Assembly (NCBI RefSeq): GCF_050003625.1
Contig: NC_134398.1
Span: 61,093,641-61,157,640 of the forward strand
Source: Haematobia irritans
Taxonomy: Eukaryota > Arthropoda > Insecta > Diptera > Muscidae
Length of the DNA: 64,000 nucleotides
Reading direction: 5' to 3'
The notes beneath the pieces are model-generated. The model was not told where the DNA came from. It was given only the letters and a program-made list of their open reading frames with translations, and ran no database searches. The position numbers and the translations under genes were made by a program. Position 1 is the stretch's first letter. Every line of letters begins with the position of its first letter. Shown piece by piece: positions 22,434 to 34,013 of this stretch.

Positions 22434-23279
22434 GCATCAAAACAAAATTTCTGATGTTGATGTTTTCAATTCTAATATAACTTTTTTTTTTGCTTGTGTA
22501 GATTTTTGCTTCTATTTGTGATGGACAAGGAAATTCTTTCTACAAAATAGCTGTGTTATATACTTGGAGTTGTATAGTGCAAAAACACAAAACTGGAAAT
22601 TGTTGCTTTGCAACTCATAAATATTCATGACTTGCAAAAAGTTCCACTATTTCAGTAGCAATGCTGCTACTACTGACAGTATACTGTTTTTTTCCTTCTT
22701 TGTTCTCAATGTTGTCAATTCCAGCAGATTTGATATTCAGTTGCATTACGGGGTCTTGTTTTGCTGAAGTTTGCAATAGCTACCAGTTTTTGTTTTTGCG
22801 CAGAAAGGTTTAGTTAGAAAAATATGAGCAATTGAAATGCATTTTAAGGTTTTTCTATACTTCAAACTTTTTCTTGCTTTAGGCTTTGTGTTTTTTTAGA
22901 AGTGTTAGAAAATTATGGGATATTCGTGAAAAAAAATATTTTTTTGTTACATTTTTCAACTTTTATTCTAAAGTTTATAAGGGGGATATTTTAGTTTAGA
23001 TTATGTGAGTTGGATCTTGTCTACATAGAATTTTATTTAATATGTTGAAAAAAATATTAATTTATTTAGTGAATATATAAAGGCGTCGGAAAGTTCGGCA
23101 CGTTCATTTCTTATGAGTAAATGCAACCCTCTTCTGTCGTACAGAAATTTAAGAGAATCAGATTAAAAATGATCCTAAATGTCAGCTCATACGACGCTTT
23201 GTGAAGGTTTTTCCAATGAGGGGGGTTAATTTTTTGCAAAACAAAATTATTTGTTTGTAATTAAATGTTATTATTTTTT
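22434..23279. other. Unique AT-rich DNA, no gene seen
   Basis: Only T-rich runs are visible. No exon, RNA gene or repeat structure that I could support. Confidence 0.4.
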
Positions 23280-23740
23280 TCGAAATTTTCCACAGCCTAA
23301 TGAAATTTTCCTTTTTAAGTATGTCTCAAACATTTTATGAATTTTCTATAAACCATATAAAGTTCAATTACCGTACACATAAGTTCAATATGAACTAACT
23401 CAAAAGAAAATTTTCTTACGATTCCCAAAAATAATAAGAACGAACTACAGTATGGTTAAAATGGTCATGATTTGGCACCAATGACTTTATTTCTTTTACG
23501 AGAGGGTGTAATTTTGTGAGTTATAGTTAAAAATTACACCAGGGCATTAAATTTTCTTGGTTTTAACAGCGCTTTGTGGAAATGTTCAAATATGGAGTAT
23601 AATTTAATTCAATTTTCGCACAATGTAGTTCATTTTTGCTATAAAACAGTTTACTTTTTTTCTAATAGATTTAGGCTCAATTAGACTATTCAATCTATTG
23701 CTATACCACAAGTAGGAAAATTCTCCATTGTTAGTGCTAC
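23280..23740. repeat. J-like MITE remnant followed by decayed SINE piece
   Basis: 23380-23660 resembles family J (AGTTCAT/AACTAAC strings). 23668-23740 resembles the 3' third of the SINE at 13761 (AGACTATTCAATCTATTGCT versus AGACTATTCAGTCCATTGTG), in the same orientation. Confidence 0.5.
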
Positions 23741-23960
23741 AATAAAAGCTTGGTCGGTTTCAAAGATTTATTTTCTTAGACTACTGATTTTGATATTCAT
23801 TCCGAGCCGAGAAGAAGTGAAGTAAGGATACTCTTTGAGACATAATCCTCTTTTAAATTTGAATTTTGCGTACTTGTATCAAATAAGAAGCAACTTTGAA
23901 TTCATTCTTGTTCCTCCTTTTTTTTTTTCTTCATGTACTTTCAAAGTCCTTTAAAAACAT

Positions 23961-24524
23961 CCCAGCAAAAAAATTTGGAAGTTCTTCCAAAGGCACAACT
24001 TTAAAAGCACTTCCATAAGATGCACTCCCAATGATGTTCTTTATTTTAACTTCCCAGGAAGTTCTTTTGATTAAATTTTTATAACATGTTTTTTCATACT
24101 TTTAATGGGTAATTTTAATTTTTTCTGTTTTAAATAGGTTGCAAACAGAGTAAGAATTCATAAAATGGTACAAATCATTTAAATTTTGTCGAGAAAAAAA
24201 TGCTAAATCCAATCTGAAAAAATTGTGAATATTTGAAAATATTTGAAGTCAAACGTTTCCGACAAGCGTTAGAATCCATTAAAAATTATAAAAATTATTT
24301 ATTTGACAGAATATCACAGAATTTTCTAATTTACATCCAAAACATTGAATTCGGATCACACCTAAAGAAGTTATGCAAATTCAGTGCAACGGCTGTTGAA
24401 ATGGAGGACTTCCGTCCTATGACAAGCCCATGTTAAATTCATCGCTTCTGCGGCAATTTTGCACCACTTCCGGATCCAAAAAGAACATTTTCATTACTTT
24501 TTTGGCAACGCTTTTTTTGCTGGG
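23961..24524 (-). mobile_element. Family B MITE, copy in inverted orientation
   Basis: Starts CCCAGCAAAAAAATTTGG and ends CAACGCTTTTTTTGCTGGG, 564 bp, with interior matching the copy at 7199 in reverse complement. The open stretch at 24233-24436 is not a gene; it is the B interior. Confidence 0.85.
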
Positions 24525-24544
24525 TTATTAATTACATAAATTAT

Positions 24545-25090
24545 CCCAGCAAAACAGCAGTAAAAGTTTTCTTTTTGGATTTAGAAGTGGTGCAAAATTA
24601 GGACAGAAGCGATGAATTAAACAAGGGGTTATCATAGGACGGGTGTCCATCCTTCCAGTACCCGTTGAACTGAGTTTCTATCACTTCTTAAGGTATGATT
24701 CGAATTCAGTGTTTTAGACGTGAATTACACAATTTTGTGACATTTTTCCAAATAAACTGAGTTTCTATCACTTCTTAAGGTATGATTCGAATTCAGTGTT
24801 TTAGACGTGAATTACACAATTTTGTGACATTTTTCCAAATAAAATTTTTTTATGATTTTTATGCATTCTAACGCTTGTCTGAAACGTTTGAGTTCAAATA
24901 TATTTAAAAATTCGGATTTAGCATATTTTTCGACAACATTAAGATAATTTGTACCATTTTATTAATCCTTACTTTGCTTTTAAATATATGTGAAACAAAA
25001 ACAGCTAAAATTACCCATTAAAAATATGAAAAAGCGAGTTATAAAAAATTGATTTAAAGGAGCCTTCTGTGTAGTTAAAATAAAGAAAGT
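24545..25090 (+). mobile_element. Family B MITE, 3'-truncated
   Basis: Starts CCCAGCAAAACAGC only 20 bp after the previous, oppositely oriented copy, so the pair forms a large inverted repeat. It contains an 87-bp tandem duplication and loses its terminal repeat at the right end. Confidence 0.8.
24669..24842. repeat. 87-bp tandem duplication inside a B copy
   Basis: The segment beginning ACTGAGTTTCTATCACTTCT at 24669 repeats at 24756 with virtually no differences, implying a recent local duplication. Confidence 0.9.
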
Positions 25091-25111
25091 GTTGAAAAAT
25101 TGAATTGAAAA

Positions 25112-25266
25112 CAAAAAATTCCACATTGCGGTGAAATTACTTAGAGACGTTTTGAACCATTCAGTGACGTCACCAGCATTACTGAGAAGGGATAAGGGAT
25201 TGGTATTCGGTCGAAATGGGGATAGAACCCAGGACCCTTTGTATGGAAGACGGGCACGTTAACCAA
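25112..25266 (-). repeat. Decayed SINE fragment
   Basis: Matches the middle and head of the SINE at 13761-14106 (TTCCACATTGCGGTGAAA, TCACCAGCATTACTGAG, TTGTATGGAAGACGGGCA), same orientation. The tRNA-like boxes are degraded. Confidence 0.75.
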
Positions 25267-25269
25267 GAA

Positions 25270-26655
25270 AATTTCTTAAGAAAATTTTTTAGCGTCAAAA
25301 GAAAACTAAAATTTCGTTCCTCGGAAAAGCAAACTCTTCTTTCTGTGGACCTAGATTTTAAAATATGGGCATAACACATTTTTCTATTTTTTAATTATTC
25401 GCCGAATTTATGAGTCATAGAAAATTGACTTTTACGGTTCAAGATTCTCATTAATACTCAGGCTAAAGAGTAAAAACCCAATTATATAAATAATATTTTG
25501 AGCTCTCATGGTATGAAAGTATGAATTTAAATTTGGAATAAATAATTTTTTCTTAGTAAATTGTGTCGTTAGTAAAGCTGTCTGAAGCCTAGGAATTTAT
25601 TGCATCATTTGCCGAGACAAATATAAGCAAATATATTAAAGTAATCATGATATCATGTCGTCTTGGCATAGCCTAGCGTAGGATGAAGAAACCTCAGCCT
25701 TGGTAGTGTAAGGGCAGGCAAAATCGTAGGGCTTGAATCAGGTAAGTCCCCCCTTTACCATCATCCTCTTCGAAGACACAAGGGAAAACAAGAAACAACC
25801 TATTAAAAAGATACCCAAAATCCTCATTGTCATCATTCGTTTTATTTTTCACCATTTTTATTCATTCTGGTGTTTGTCCTCTCATACACAGACATATTTA
25901 AAAATCACCTAGGGTTTTTATTCCACATTCCAACAGCAATGTAGTAACGAGGAGAGAACAAAATGTATTCACAGTGATTTTTCATTCAGTTTTGCTTTAT
26001 ACTTTCTTCGGCCTTCTTGTTTGTCGAAAAGCCTCTTAAGAAAATAGGCGGGTAAATATTTAGGCAAAGAAAAAAATCTCACCCAATATACATACACCTT
26101 TGCCGCCCATACCAGCTAAAACACCGATATTCTGCTGGCAGCATTTTTCAAAACCCAAAGACATTTCCATACCAACATGTTGGCCATAGCTTCAAGAGTG
26201 GAATTCCCTAGACCTTATTCCTTTGAGGGTAATATGAAGCAAATGCTAAATCCTAAAGCAGTAGCAGTTTAAAAAGGACACCATAAGCGAAACAACGAAT
26301 GAACGAATAAACAAAATGTAAATGTAAATTAAGGTTGGCCCATTCACTCGCTGCTCGAGTCACATTTTGAACCGTTGCCCGACTCACCGAGACTAGTCTA
26401 AGCATAGACTTTGAAAAATTCCACTACAAAAAGGAACAAAAGTTCAAATTCTGATTTTTTTTTGCATTCGTATTTAACCCCAAATAGAACTGAGCCTTAA
26501 GCACAATGGTAAAGCAACAAAATTGAAACTGTTTAGATTTCAGTGCGTTTCTTGTTATGCTAGCAACAAAATAATTTGTAATTTGCCACCATGAGAATAC
26601 GCAGAAAGGACGTTATGGCACAGTGGAATTATGAGGCACAAGGAATTAAATTAAA
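25270..26655. other. Unique DNA with an isolated splice-donor motif
   Basis: No coding region recognised. GAATCAG followed by GTAAGTCCCC at about 25734-25748 is a strong donor consensus after a GC-richer stretch (25650-25740), possibly the end of a non-coding exon. Evidence is the motif alone. Confidence 0.3.
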
Positions 26656-26657
26656 AC

Positions 26658-27030
26658 TTCCCAACAAAAAAGCATCGCCAAAATAGTAGTGAAAATTTTC
26701 TTTTTGGATTCGAAAGCGATGAACCATTTCAACAGCCGTTGCATTGAATTTGCATCACTTCTTAAGGTGTGATCCGAATTGTGTTTTTTGGATGTGAATT
26801 CAAAAAGTTTGTAATATTTTGCAAAATAAATAATTATCATTTTTAGTATTCTAGCACTTGCCTGAAATGCTTAACCCCAAATATTTTGTAAAATTCAGAA
26901 TTTTTCTAAAAAGGATTTAGCATTTGTTCGATAAAATTTAAATAATTTGTACCATTTTATAAATTCTTACTCTGTTTCTAACCTATTTGAAACAAAAAAT
27001 GTTAAAATTTCCCATGAAAAATATTCTAGA
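26658..27030 (+). mobile_element. Family B MITE, partial
   Basis: Starts TTCCCAACAAAAAAGCATCG and follows the B interior (GTTGCATTGAATTTGCATCA, TTGTACCATTTTATAAATTC) until about 27030, where similarity stops. Confidence 0.75.
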
Positions 27031-27166
27031 AATTCTAGAAATCATAAAAAACGAAGATACAATAAGGTTGACATTTGTCTAGATAAAAATGAACCCTATT
27101 AACTTTGAAAGAAATCTGTTCAGCTTGGTGTAAATTATCATCTGACCTCTTTGGCAAGTCAATTCG

Positions 27167-28400
27167 ATCATTTTGTTTGGTCACAACGTTTTTTCGTCCC
27201 CTCTTTGGGCGCGATGCAACCACAGTTGCCACAGTTGGTAGAATTCTACTATAAATAAAATTTCTATAGAAATAAAATTTTTAAAAATTTTATATAGAAG
27301 CACAAATTTTGAGAAAATTTTCTATAAAAAAAGGAAAAAAAAATACAAAAATTTTTATAGAAGTTAAATTTTGAAAAAAATAAATAAATAAAAAATAGTA
27401 GTGAATTCGACGATTTTGTTTGGTTGCACCTTTGGGCGCGATGCAATCACAGTTGCCACAGTTGGTAGAATTCTACTATAAATAAAATTTCTATAGAAAT
27501 AAAATTTTGTAAAAAAATTTTATATAGAAGTAAAAATTTTGAGAAAATTTTCCATAAAAGAAAGAAAAAATTTTTATAGAAGTAAAATTTTGAAAAAAAA
27601 GAATAGTGAATTTGATGCTTTTGTTTGGTCACAACGTTTTTTCGTCCACTCTTTGGGCGCAATGTAACCACGGTTGCCACAGTTGGTAGAATTCTACCAT
27701 AAATAAAATTTTGTGAAAAATTTTGTAAAACAATTTTATAGAAATGAAATGTTGAAAAAAAATTCTATAGAAGTAAAAAATTAGAGAAAATTTTATATAG
27801 AAAATTTTATATATATTGAGAAAATTTTCTATCAAAATAAAATTTTGAGAAAAATTTCTAAACGGATAAATTGTTGAGAAAATTGTCTAACATTTTGGAC
27901 AAAATACTCTACAGAAGTAAAAATGTTGACAAAATTTTGATATGGATAATTTTTGGAGAAAATTTTCTACACAAATAAAATTTTGACAAAATCTTCTACA
28001 GAAGTAAAAATTTTGAGAAAATTTTCAATAGAAATAAAATTTTGAGAACATTTTCTATAGAAATAAAATTTTCTATAGACATAAAATTTTGAGACAATTT
28101 TCTAAAATGTTGGACAAAAAAAAACTATAAAAGTAAATGATTTCACTAAATTTTCTATAGAAAAAAATTGTAAAAAAAAAATTCTATAGAAATAAAATTG
28201 TGTGGAAATTTTCTATAGAAATAAAATTTTGAGAAAATTTTCTATAGCAACAAAATATTGCGTAAGTTTTATATAAAAATAAAACTTTACTAATATTATC
28301 TATAAAAGTAAAAATTTTTTATAGAAGTTAAATTTTGTAAAAAAATCAAAATAAATATTTTTTTATATTTGGAAAATTTTTGGTATTTTTGGCACGAGAG
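27167..28400. repeat. Family F 29-bp satellite cluster with higher-order units
   Basis: Many variants of TTTCTATAGAAATAAAATTT plus TTGA spacing of about 28-30 bp. At 27167, 27411 and 27617 a larger unit containing CACAGTTGGTAGAATTCTAC and TTTGGTCACAACGTTTTTTC recurs, giving a higher-order repeat of roughly 205-245 bp. No coding sequence. Confidence 0.85.
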
Positions 28401-28429
28401 GCAACAGTGGATGTAATACTACCATTCTA

Positions 28430-28990
28430 ACGGCAACTAGCACTGGTACGAGAAACAAAAGATTGATTCACATTTAAGTGATAGAGAGCCCTCCCGAACG
28501 ATAGTCACTTGAGGGTTTTCAGCCAAATATAAAGCAATCACACTATCACCCTTGAGTTCCATCACAAATGACTCTAATTCTGTATGCAATAGCTCAAAAC
28601 TGTCATTGAAATAAATCAGTCGGACAGACGAGCGGTTTAGACATGATGTTAACACGAATTCGGTTGGAATACATATCAGCCTCCTTGTATCTTATACTTG
28701 AGGTGGAAATGTTAACCTTATGGGAAATAGATCAACTCCAAAACAGGTAAAGGACTATTTACTGGTGTATATGAATCTTTCTTAGGTCTGGTCAAAACAT
28801 ATCGAACGTACCGGCCACTTTAACATGGGCTTGTAATTAACGGAGTAAATTTTCAATTTAGGACATGATTTTGGAGTCCACGTCCTGAAATAGTTTAGTT
28901 GGACCTGTTTTTAGATAGGACCCTACGAACAGCCTTCGACATATTCTTAAGAACATGATGCAGATGTGTATTTATACCCATCACCATAGA
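28430..28990 (+). mobile_element. Family N relative and unclassified flank
   Basis: 28700-28975 is a diverged match to the N element at 18704 (TTATGGGAAATAGATCAACT, ACCGGCCACTTTAACATGGG). The left terminal repeat is degraded. 28430-28700 is unassigned. Confidence 0.55.
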
Positions 28991-29202
28991 TGGTGATGGG
29001 GGTCCACAGAAATAGTTTTTTGTCTTCAATCAGTTTTTTGTCTTTTTTAATTAATTTTTAATTGATATGTCTTCAATCACAGAAATGATAGTATCAATCA
29101 CAAAAGTCAAGTAAAAAATTATTTTGATACAATTAATTGTTGTGATTGATTTTTAGTTCAATTAAAACATTTGTTGAACCAATTAGATTTTTAATTGAAT
29201 AT
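28991..29202. repeat. Family L MITE fragment, left half
   Basis: AATTAATTTTTAATTGA-type sequence resembling the MITE at 56151-56644. It is interrupted by the A copy that follows and appears to continue at 30761-30810. Confidence 0.5.
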
Positions 29203-30760
29203 TTTTTATACCCTCCACCATAGGATAGGGGTATATTAACTTTGTCATTCCGTTTGTAACACATCGAAATATTGCTCTAAGACCCCATAATGTATATATA
29301 TATTCTGGGTCGTGGTGAAATTCTGAGTCGATCTGAGCATGTCCGTCCGTCCGTCCGTTCGTCAGTTGAAATCACGCTAACTTCCGAATGAAACAAGCTA
29401 TCGACTTGAAACTTGGCACAAGTAGTTGTTATTGATGTAGGTCGGATGGCATTGCAAATGGGCCATATCGGTCCACTTTTACGTATAGCCCCCATATAAA
29501 CGGACCCCCAAATTTGGCTTGCGATTGCTCTAAGAGAAGCAAATTTCATCCGATCCGGCTGAAATGTGGTACATGGTGTTTGTATATGGTCTCTAACAAC
29601 CATGCAAAAATTGGTCCACATCGGTCCATAATTTGGCTTGCGGAGCCTCTAAGAGAAGCAAATTTCATCGTATCCGGCTGAAATTTGGTACATGGTGTTA
29701 GTATATGGTCTCTAACAACCATGCAAAAATTGGTCTATATCGGTCCATAATTATATATAGCCCCCATATAAACCGATCCCCAGATTTGGCTTGCGGAGTC
29801 TCTAAGAGAAGCATATTTCATCCGATCCGGTTGAAATTTGGAACATGGTGTTAGTATATGGTCTCTAACAACCGTGCCAGAATTGGTCCATATTGGCTCA
29901 TAATTATATATAGCCCCCATATAAACCGTTCTCCAGATTTGACCTCCGGAGCCACTTGGAGGAGCAAAATTCATCCGATCCGGTTCAAATTTGGAACGTG
30001 GTGTTAGTATATGGCCGCTAACAACCATACCAAAATTGGTCTATATCGGTCTATAGTTATATATAGCCGATCTCAAATCACACAAAAATTGGTCCATATC
30101 GGTTTATAATCATGGTTGCCACTCGAGCCAAAAATAATCTACCAAAATTTTATTTCTATAGAAAATTTTGTTGAAATTTTATTTCTATGGAAAATTTTGT
30201 CCAAATTTTATTTCTATAGCAAATTTTGTTAAAATTTTATTTCTATAGAGAATTTTGTCAAAATTTTATTTCATAGATAATTTTGTCAAAATTTTATTTT
30301 TATAGAAAATTTTGTTAAAATTTTATTTCTATAGAAAATTTTGTGAAAATTTTATTTCTATAGAAAATTTTGTGAAAATTTTATTTCTATAGAAAATTTT
30401 GTGAAAATTTTATTTCTATAGAAAATTTTGTGAAAATTTTATTTCTATAGTAAAGTTTGTTAAAATTTTATTTCTATAGAAAATTTTGTCAAAATTTTAT
30501 GTCTATAGAAAATTTTGTCAAACTGAATTATATACGTAGTTGATCGATCTTTTTTGATTTAATATATACCACGTATGGACTTACATACAATTTAGAAGAC
30601 GGTGTTAGGAGGTTGTAAGATACCTTGCCGTCGGCAAGCGTTACCGCAACTTAAGTAATTCGATTGTGGATGGCAGTGTTTAGAATAAGTTTCTACGCAA
30701 TCCATGGTGGAGGGTACATAAGATTCGGCCTGGCCGAACTTACGGTCGAATATGCTTGTT
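29203..30760 (-). mobile_element. Family A element, copy 3 (near complete)
   Basis: Begins TATACCCTCCACCATAGGAT, then TA tract, CCGTCCGTCCGTCCG, tandem units (landmarks at 29760 and 29913, 153 bp apart; an internally deleted unit before them), then a block of 29-bp palindromic repeats (30140-30525). It ends with GCAATCCATGGTGGAGGGTA and a CGGCCTGGCCGAA palindrome. It lies within L-type sequence. Confidence 0.85.
30140..30525. repeat. 29-bp palindromic satellite inside family A
   Basis: About 13 head-to-tail copies of a 29-bp unit around AAAATTTTATTTCTATAG followed by AAAATTTTGTG. Each unit is nearly self-complementary. Its presence in A copies at 5.9 kb and 30.1 kb shows that it is a component of the element, and F clusters elsewhere are probably derived from it. 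Confidence 0.9.
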
Positions 30761-30810
30761 AAGATTCAATTCAAATTTTAATTGGAAAAATGTTGGTAAT
30801 ATTTTTTTTC

Positions 30811-31215
30811 TGCGTATAATAAGTTTGCCATTCCGTTTGTAATGCAGCAAAATATCGATTTTCGAATATATAAAGTATATATTTTTTGCTTTGTATAAAA
30901 GTGTAAGACGATATAACAATGTCCGTCTGTCTGTCTATTGTAATCACGCTGCAGCCTTCAATAATGGCGGATCGAAGCAGATCAAGTCGCAAGATGGGCT
31001 ATATCGGTCAACTTTGTGATATAGGCCCCATATAAACCGACCCCTCGACGTAAGGTCTTGGGCTTCTGGAAACCACAATTTTTATCCGATTTGTCTTAAT
31101 GTGGAAATGCATAAATATTTTAGGCCTACAAAAATCATTGTTCATATTGACCGATCTCCCGATTTTACTTTTTGAGGGTATAAAAGCCGCTTCTCCCAAA
31201 TTGCTCGACACTAAA
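30811..31215 (-). repeat. Family E fragment
   Basis: TAAGTTTGCCATTCCGTTTG, a GTCY tract and CCGATCTCCCGATTTTACTT match the E copies. Both terminal motifs are missing or degraded. Confidence 0.65.
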
Positions 31216-31219
31216 AGTA

Positions 31220-32876
31220 AAATTTTAACAATTTACTTCTCGAACGCATTCGAATAATGGTGGTAAAAAAATCTACTGAATTTATAAGTCAAATCAAAGC
31301 ATTATTTCATAATTTTCTTGCACACTAAAATGTTTGAGATTCCCCCAAAACTCTAACAAAAGTGGTATTAATCATGAATATGAGTCCAAATATATAGAAA
31401 CTTTAAATTTAACTTCAGAAATTAAAATCCACATGAAATTCTTTATATTTTCAAGTATTAATAGTACGAGTAATTCAATAGATATGTAGTTCAAAAGAGA
31501 TTTTAATATCAAGAGTGTATTGAATTTAATCACATATGTATGAATTTTTCAAAAAATGAAACTACGAGTCTTATGATAAGTCAGTCAGCGGCAGTTTGAT
31601 TAACTTATTTATTCTTACCACTTTTAAACATTTAACCCTTGATCTTTGAAATACCACTGTCTCCCACCCCAAAAATAAAAAACGAACCTTTAACTAGGAG
31701 TAAAGCCACGTTAACCTTATTTAACAAAAACCCATTGAAAGAAAATCCAAATGTTAAGCAAAGTATGCCATTAATAGCCACCGATGATGGTGTTGGTGAT
31801 GTCAATGGCGCTTTTTGTAGTAAGGATTTGTTTAGCATTACACATTCATTTCTTGGGCTTCCTCAATGGTTTAGCCTTCCCCCTTTGATGGGTGGGGAGG
31901 GATGGGTGGTACTTTTGTAGGCCAATAGAGAACTGAGTAGTTTCTTGTGTTGAATGACATCGTCCTTCCATTTTATGGCCGTCGAGAAGCTTTCATTTTT
32001 ATTCCACCTGCATTTATTCAAAGGCTGACGTTTTCATTTAAGTCTATACAGAGGAGTGTTATTTTTCTTTTTTTTTGGTTTTTGTGTTTGTTCGTTTTTT
32101 AGGTGCTACGTGTTGACATTTAGTAATTTGCATTTTTAAAGCATTTTTAAAAAATCGTTATTTTTTCTAAGCGCCAGCAGGCGATTTGTATATGCAGTTT
32201 CATTCCTATGGTCTTTTGAGGGTATTCAAACTCGTATTTTTTGCAGCTAGAACGTAACCACATTCTATATTCAAAAATTAATCTAGATTGCTAAGCTGGT
32301 ATAGGCGGAAAGGTGAGGAAATTAAACACATGCAAAACAAATCCGATTAAGATTTAAATTACTAGATTCAAAAATTTTTGGCCCATGGTCGTTTCCTCTT
32401 TTTACGGTGTGGGATTTTTAAATTGGACCAACTTATAAAACTGAATTGTTTTTTTTTTCCTTTCAGGTTATTCTTTTTATTGGTTAAGGATCCTTTTATC
32501 GCCTACTTCGACATGCCACAAGTGTATGGTTAGCCGCCAAAAGTACTTAAGCGTCTACGACTCATCATTTGAATCTTAACGAATGATTATATGTCCTGAA
32601 AGAGAACAAAAGTTTTAAAAGCTTCTTAGCTATGATCATAAAACTTTATGAGAATTTTATTTTGAAATTGAATTCTGAACGATGTTGTCTGGCAGTTTTC
32701 CATAATATTTAAAAAAATGCAAAAACTGTGTTCCGCTTTTATTAGGTTTAACATAAATGTGTGGTATAAAACTATTAAAAGGCAAGTAGTGGTGGATAAA
32801 TCTAATGGTGCTAAAAAATTGGGAGAAAGTATCATATTCCTACTGTGTGTTTTAAACAATATAGATTTTATTAAGG
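31220..32876. other. Unique DNA, no confirmed gene
   Basis: 31632-31920 is open on both strands but repeats no known motif. At 32449-32466 a strong acceptor-like tract (long T run then CCTTTCAG) precedes a 22-codon open stretch ending in a stop at 32531 (DPFIAYFDMPQVYG). This could be a terminal exon, but it is too short to call. Confidence 0.35.
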
Positions 32877-33199
32877 TACACACAAAAAAATAATTCTTTC
32901 CTCCCAAACGAAATTTTAGACAAACAAAGTTCGTTTCTCATTTGCTTTTCGTTGAAAGGAAGTGTATTTGGAAGAAAAGTATATACTTTTTGTGATAAAC
33001 GTTTATTTTTTTCAGGATGTAAAAAAAATTTCATAAAGCCTAACTCAAAAAAAAAAAAAAATTCTGGCTAATTGCATTTTCTCTCACATCTTTCTCACTT
33101 CCACGAAGTTTTTTAGTTATTAGCAGCTTTTTCTGTAATACAAACAATGTAGAAGAAATTTATACGATTTTTAAAATTTTTAAAATTTTTGTTTACCTT

Positions 33200-33274
33200 T
33201 CGCCTGAAGGGAGAATCGAACTGCGGACCATGCAATTTGTAAGCCAACACACTACCCACTGAGCTATGTAGCCG
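33200..33274 (-). ncRNA. tRNA-like Pol III module, left
   Basis: On the minus strand GGCTACATAGCTCAGTGGGT contains a consensus A box (TAGCTCAGTGG) and, about 45 bases on, CAGTTCGATTCTCCC matches a B box. Short T runs follow. The cloverleaf is degenerate, so I call it tRNA-derived rather than a functional tRNA. Confidence 0.6.
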
Positions 33275-33384
33275 TTATTGTCATCAATAGACAATTCCCC
33301 ATATAAGTTATATTTATATAGCATAGCTTGCGGCGCCCACGAGCCGATTAAACAAAGTTTATTATATAGAAAAATACATTTAGT

Positions 33385-33465
33385 TGGGCACCGTGGAGCA
33401 GTGGTTGCTACGTCCGGCATGCCAAGGGTCGTGGGTTCGATCCCTGCTTCGACTAATTTTTTTTT
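33385..33465 (+). ncRNA. tRNA-like Pol III module, right
   Basis: GTGGAGCAGTGGTTGCTACG fits an A box, GGGTTCGATCCC is a perfect B box, and a run of nine Ts ends it, as Pol III termination needs. It closely resembles the head of the SINE at 14106-14035 (CACCGTGG...CTGCTTCGAC), so the module is probably a captured SINE head. Confidence 0.65.
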
Positions 33466-34013
33466 ACATATATTCCAGATATGGTCGGAAGATTCCGAAA
33501 AAAATGTTCTACATTACATTCTACTATATTAAATTTTTACTATGAACTGTAAACTGTGTCTTATTAAAAACCTAAAGTCATTCGCGTGTTACCAACTGTT
33601 TATTTTTATTAAAAAAATAAACATTGGTAACACACGATTTTTTATGGTGATAAAAGTGTATACTTTTATCACCAAAAAACTCTAACAAAAGAAAAACGTT
33701 TTCGGTACACTTTTCCAAACGTTTTTTTTTTCTTTGCGTGTATATAGGAAACATAAAGACTAACTGCCTGTTCGTGGAATTTTCGTTCGCCTCGAGACGA
33801 ACGATTCGTCAAAAATCACATATTGATATATCGAAAACAAGAGTCTGTAAAATCCCAATTGTTTCGGTGTTCGATAGTACATCATAAATAATGATTTCAT
33901 TACAAATTTCAAGATTTTCTATCAAATATATCTAAAGTTATTTTAAGTTCAATCTAGACGAACGATTCGTCTCGAGTCGATTTTGTGTTTCATGAACAGG
34001 CAGTTAATGTCCT

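Larger units (their letters stand above)
32879..33740. mobile_element. Family H TIR element, copy 1, with two tRNA-like modules
   Basis: An 862-bp element starts CACACAAAAAAATAATTC and ends TTTTTTCTTTGCGTG, with TA on both sides. It has no transposase ORF. A minus-strand tRNA-like module and a plus-strand tRNA-like module lie back to back in the middle. The nearly identical copy at 38619 has an identifiable empty target. Confidence 0.85.

Noticed and set aside
27167..28400. CRISPR-like regularly spaced repeats
   Set aside because: Repeats are head to tail without unique spacers, in eukaryotic DNA; satellite is the right description.
31632..31920. Overlapping open stretches on both strands
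   Set aside because: No motif, no splice or start context; mirror-image openness suggests composition effect.
33278..33532. 84-codon open stretch across the H element and functional tRNA gene idea
   Set aside because: It overlaps the tRNA-like module. The cloverleaf is incomplete and the unit is repeated in a transposon, so neither a protein nor a true tRNA gene is supported.
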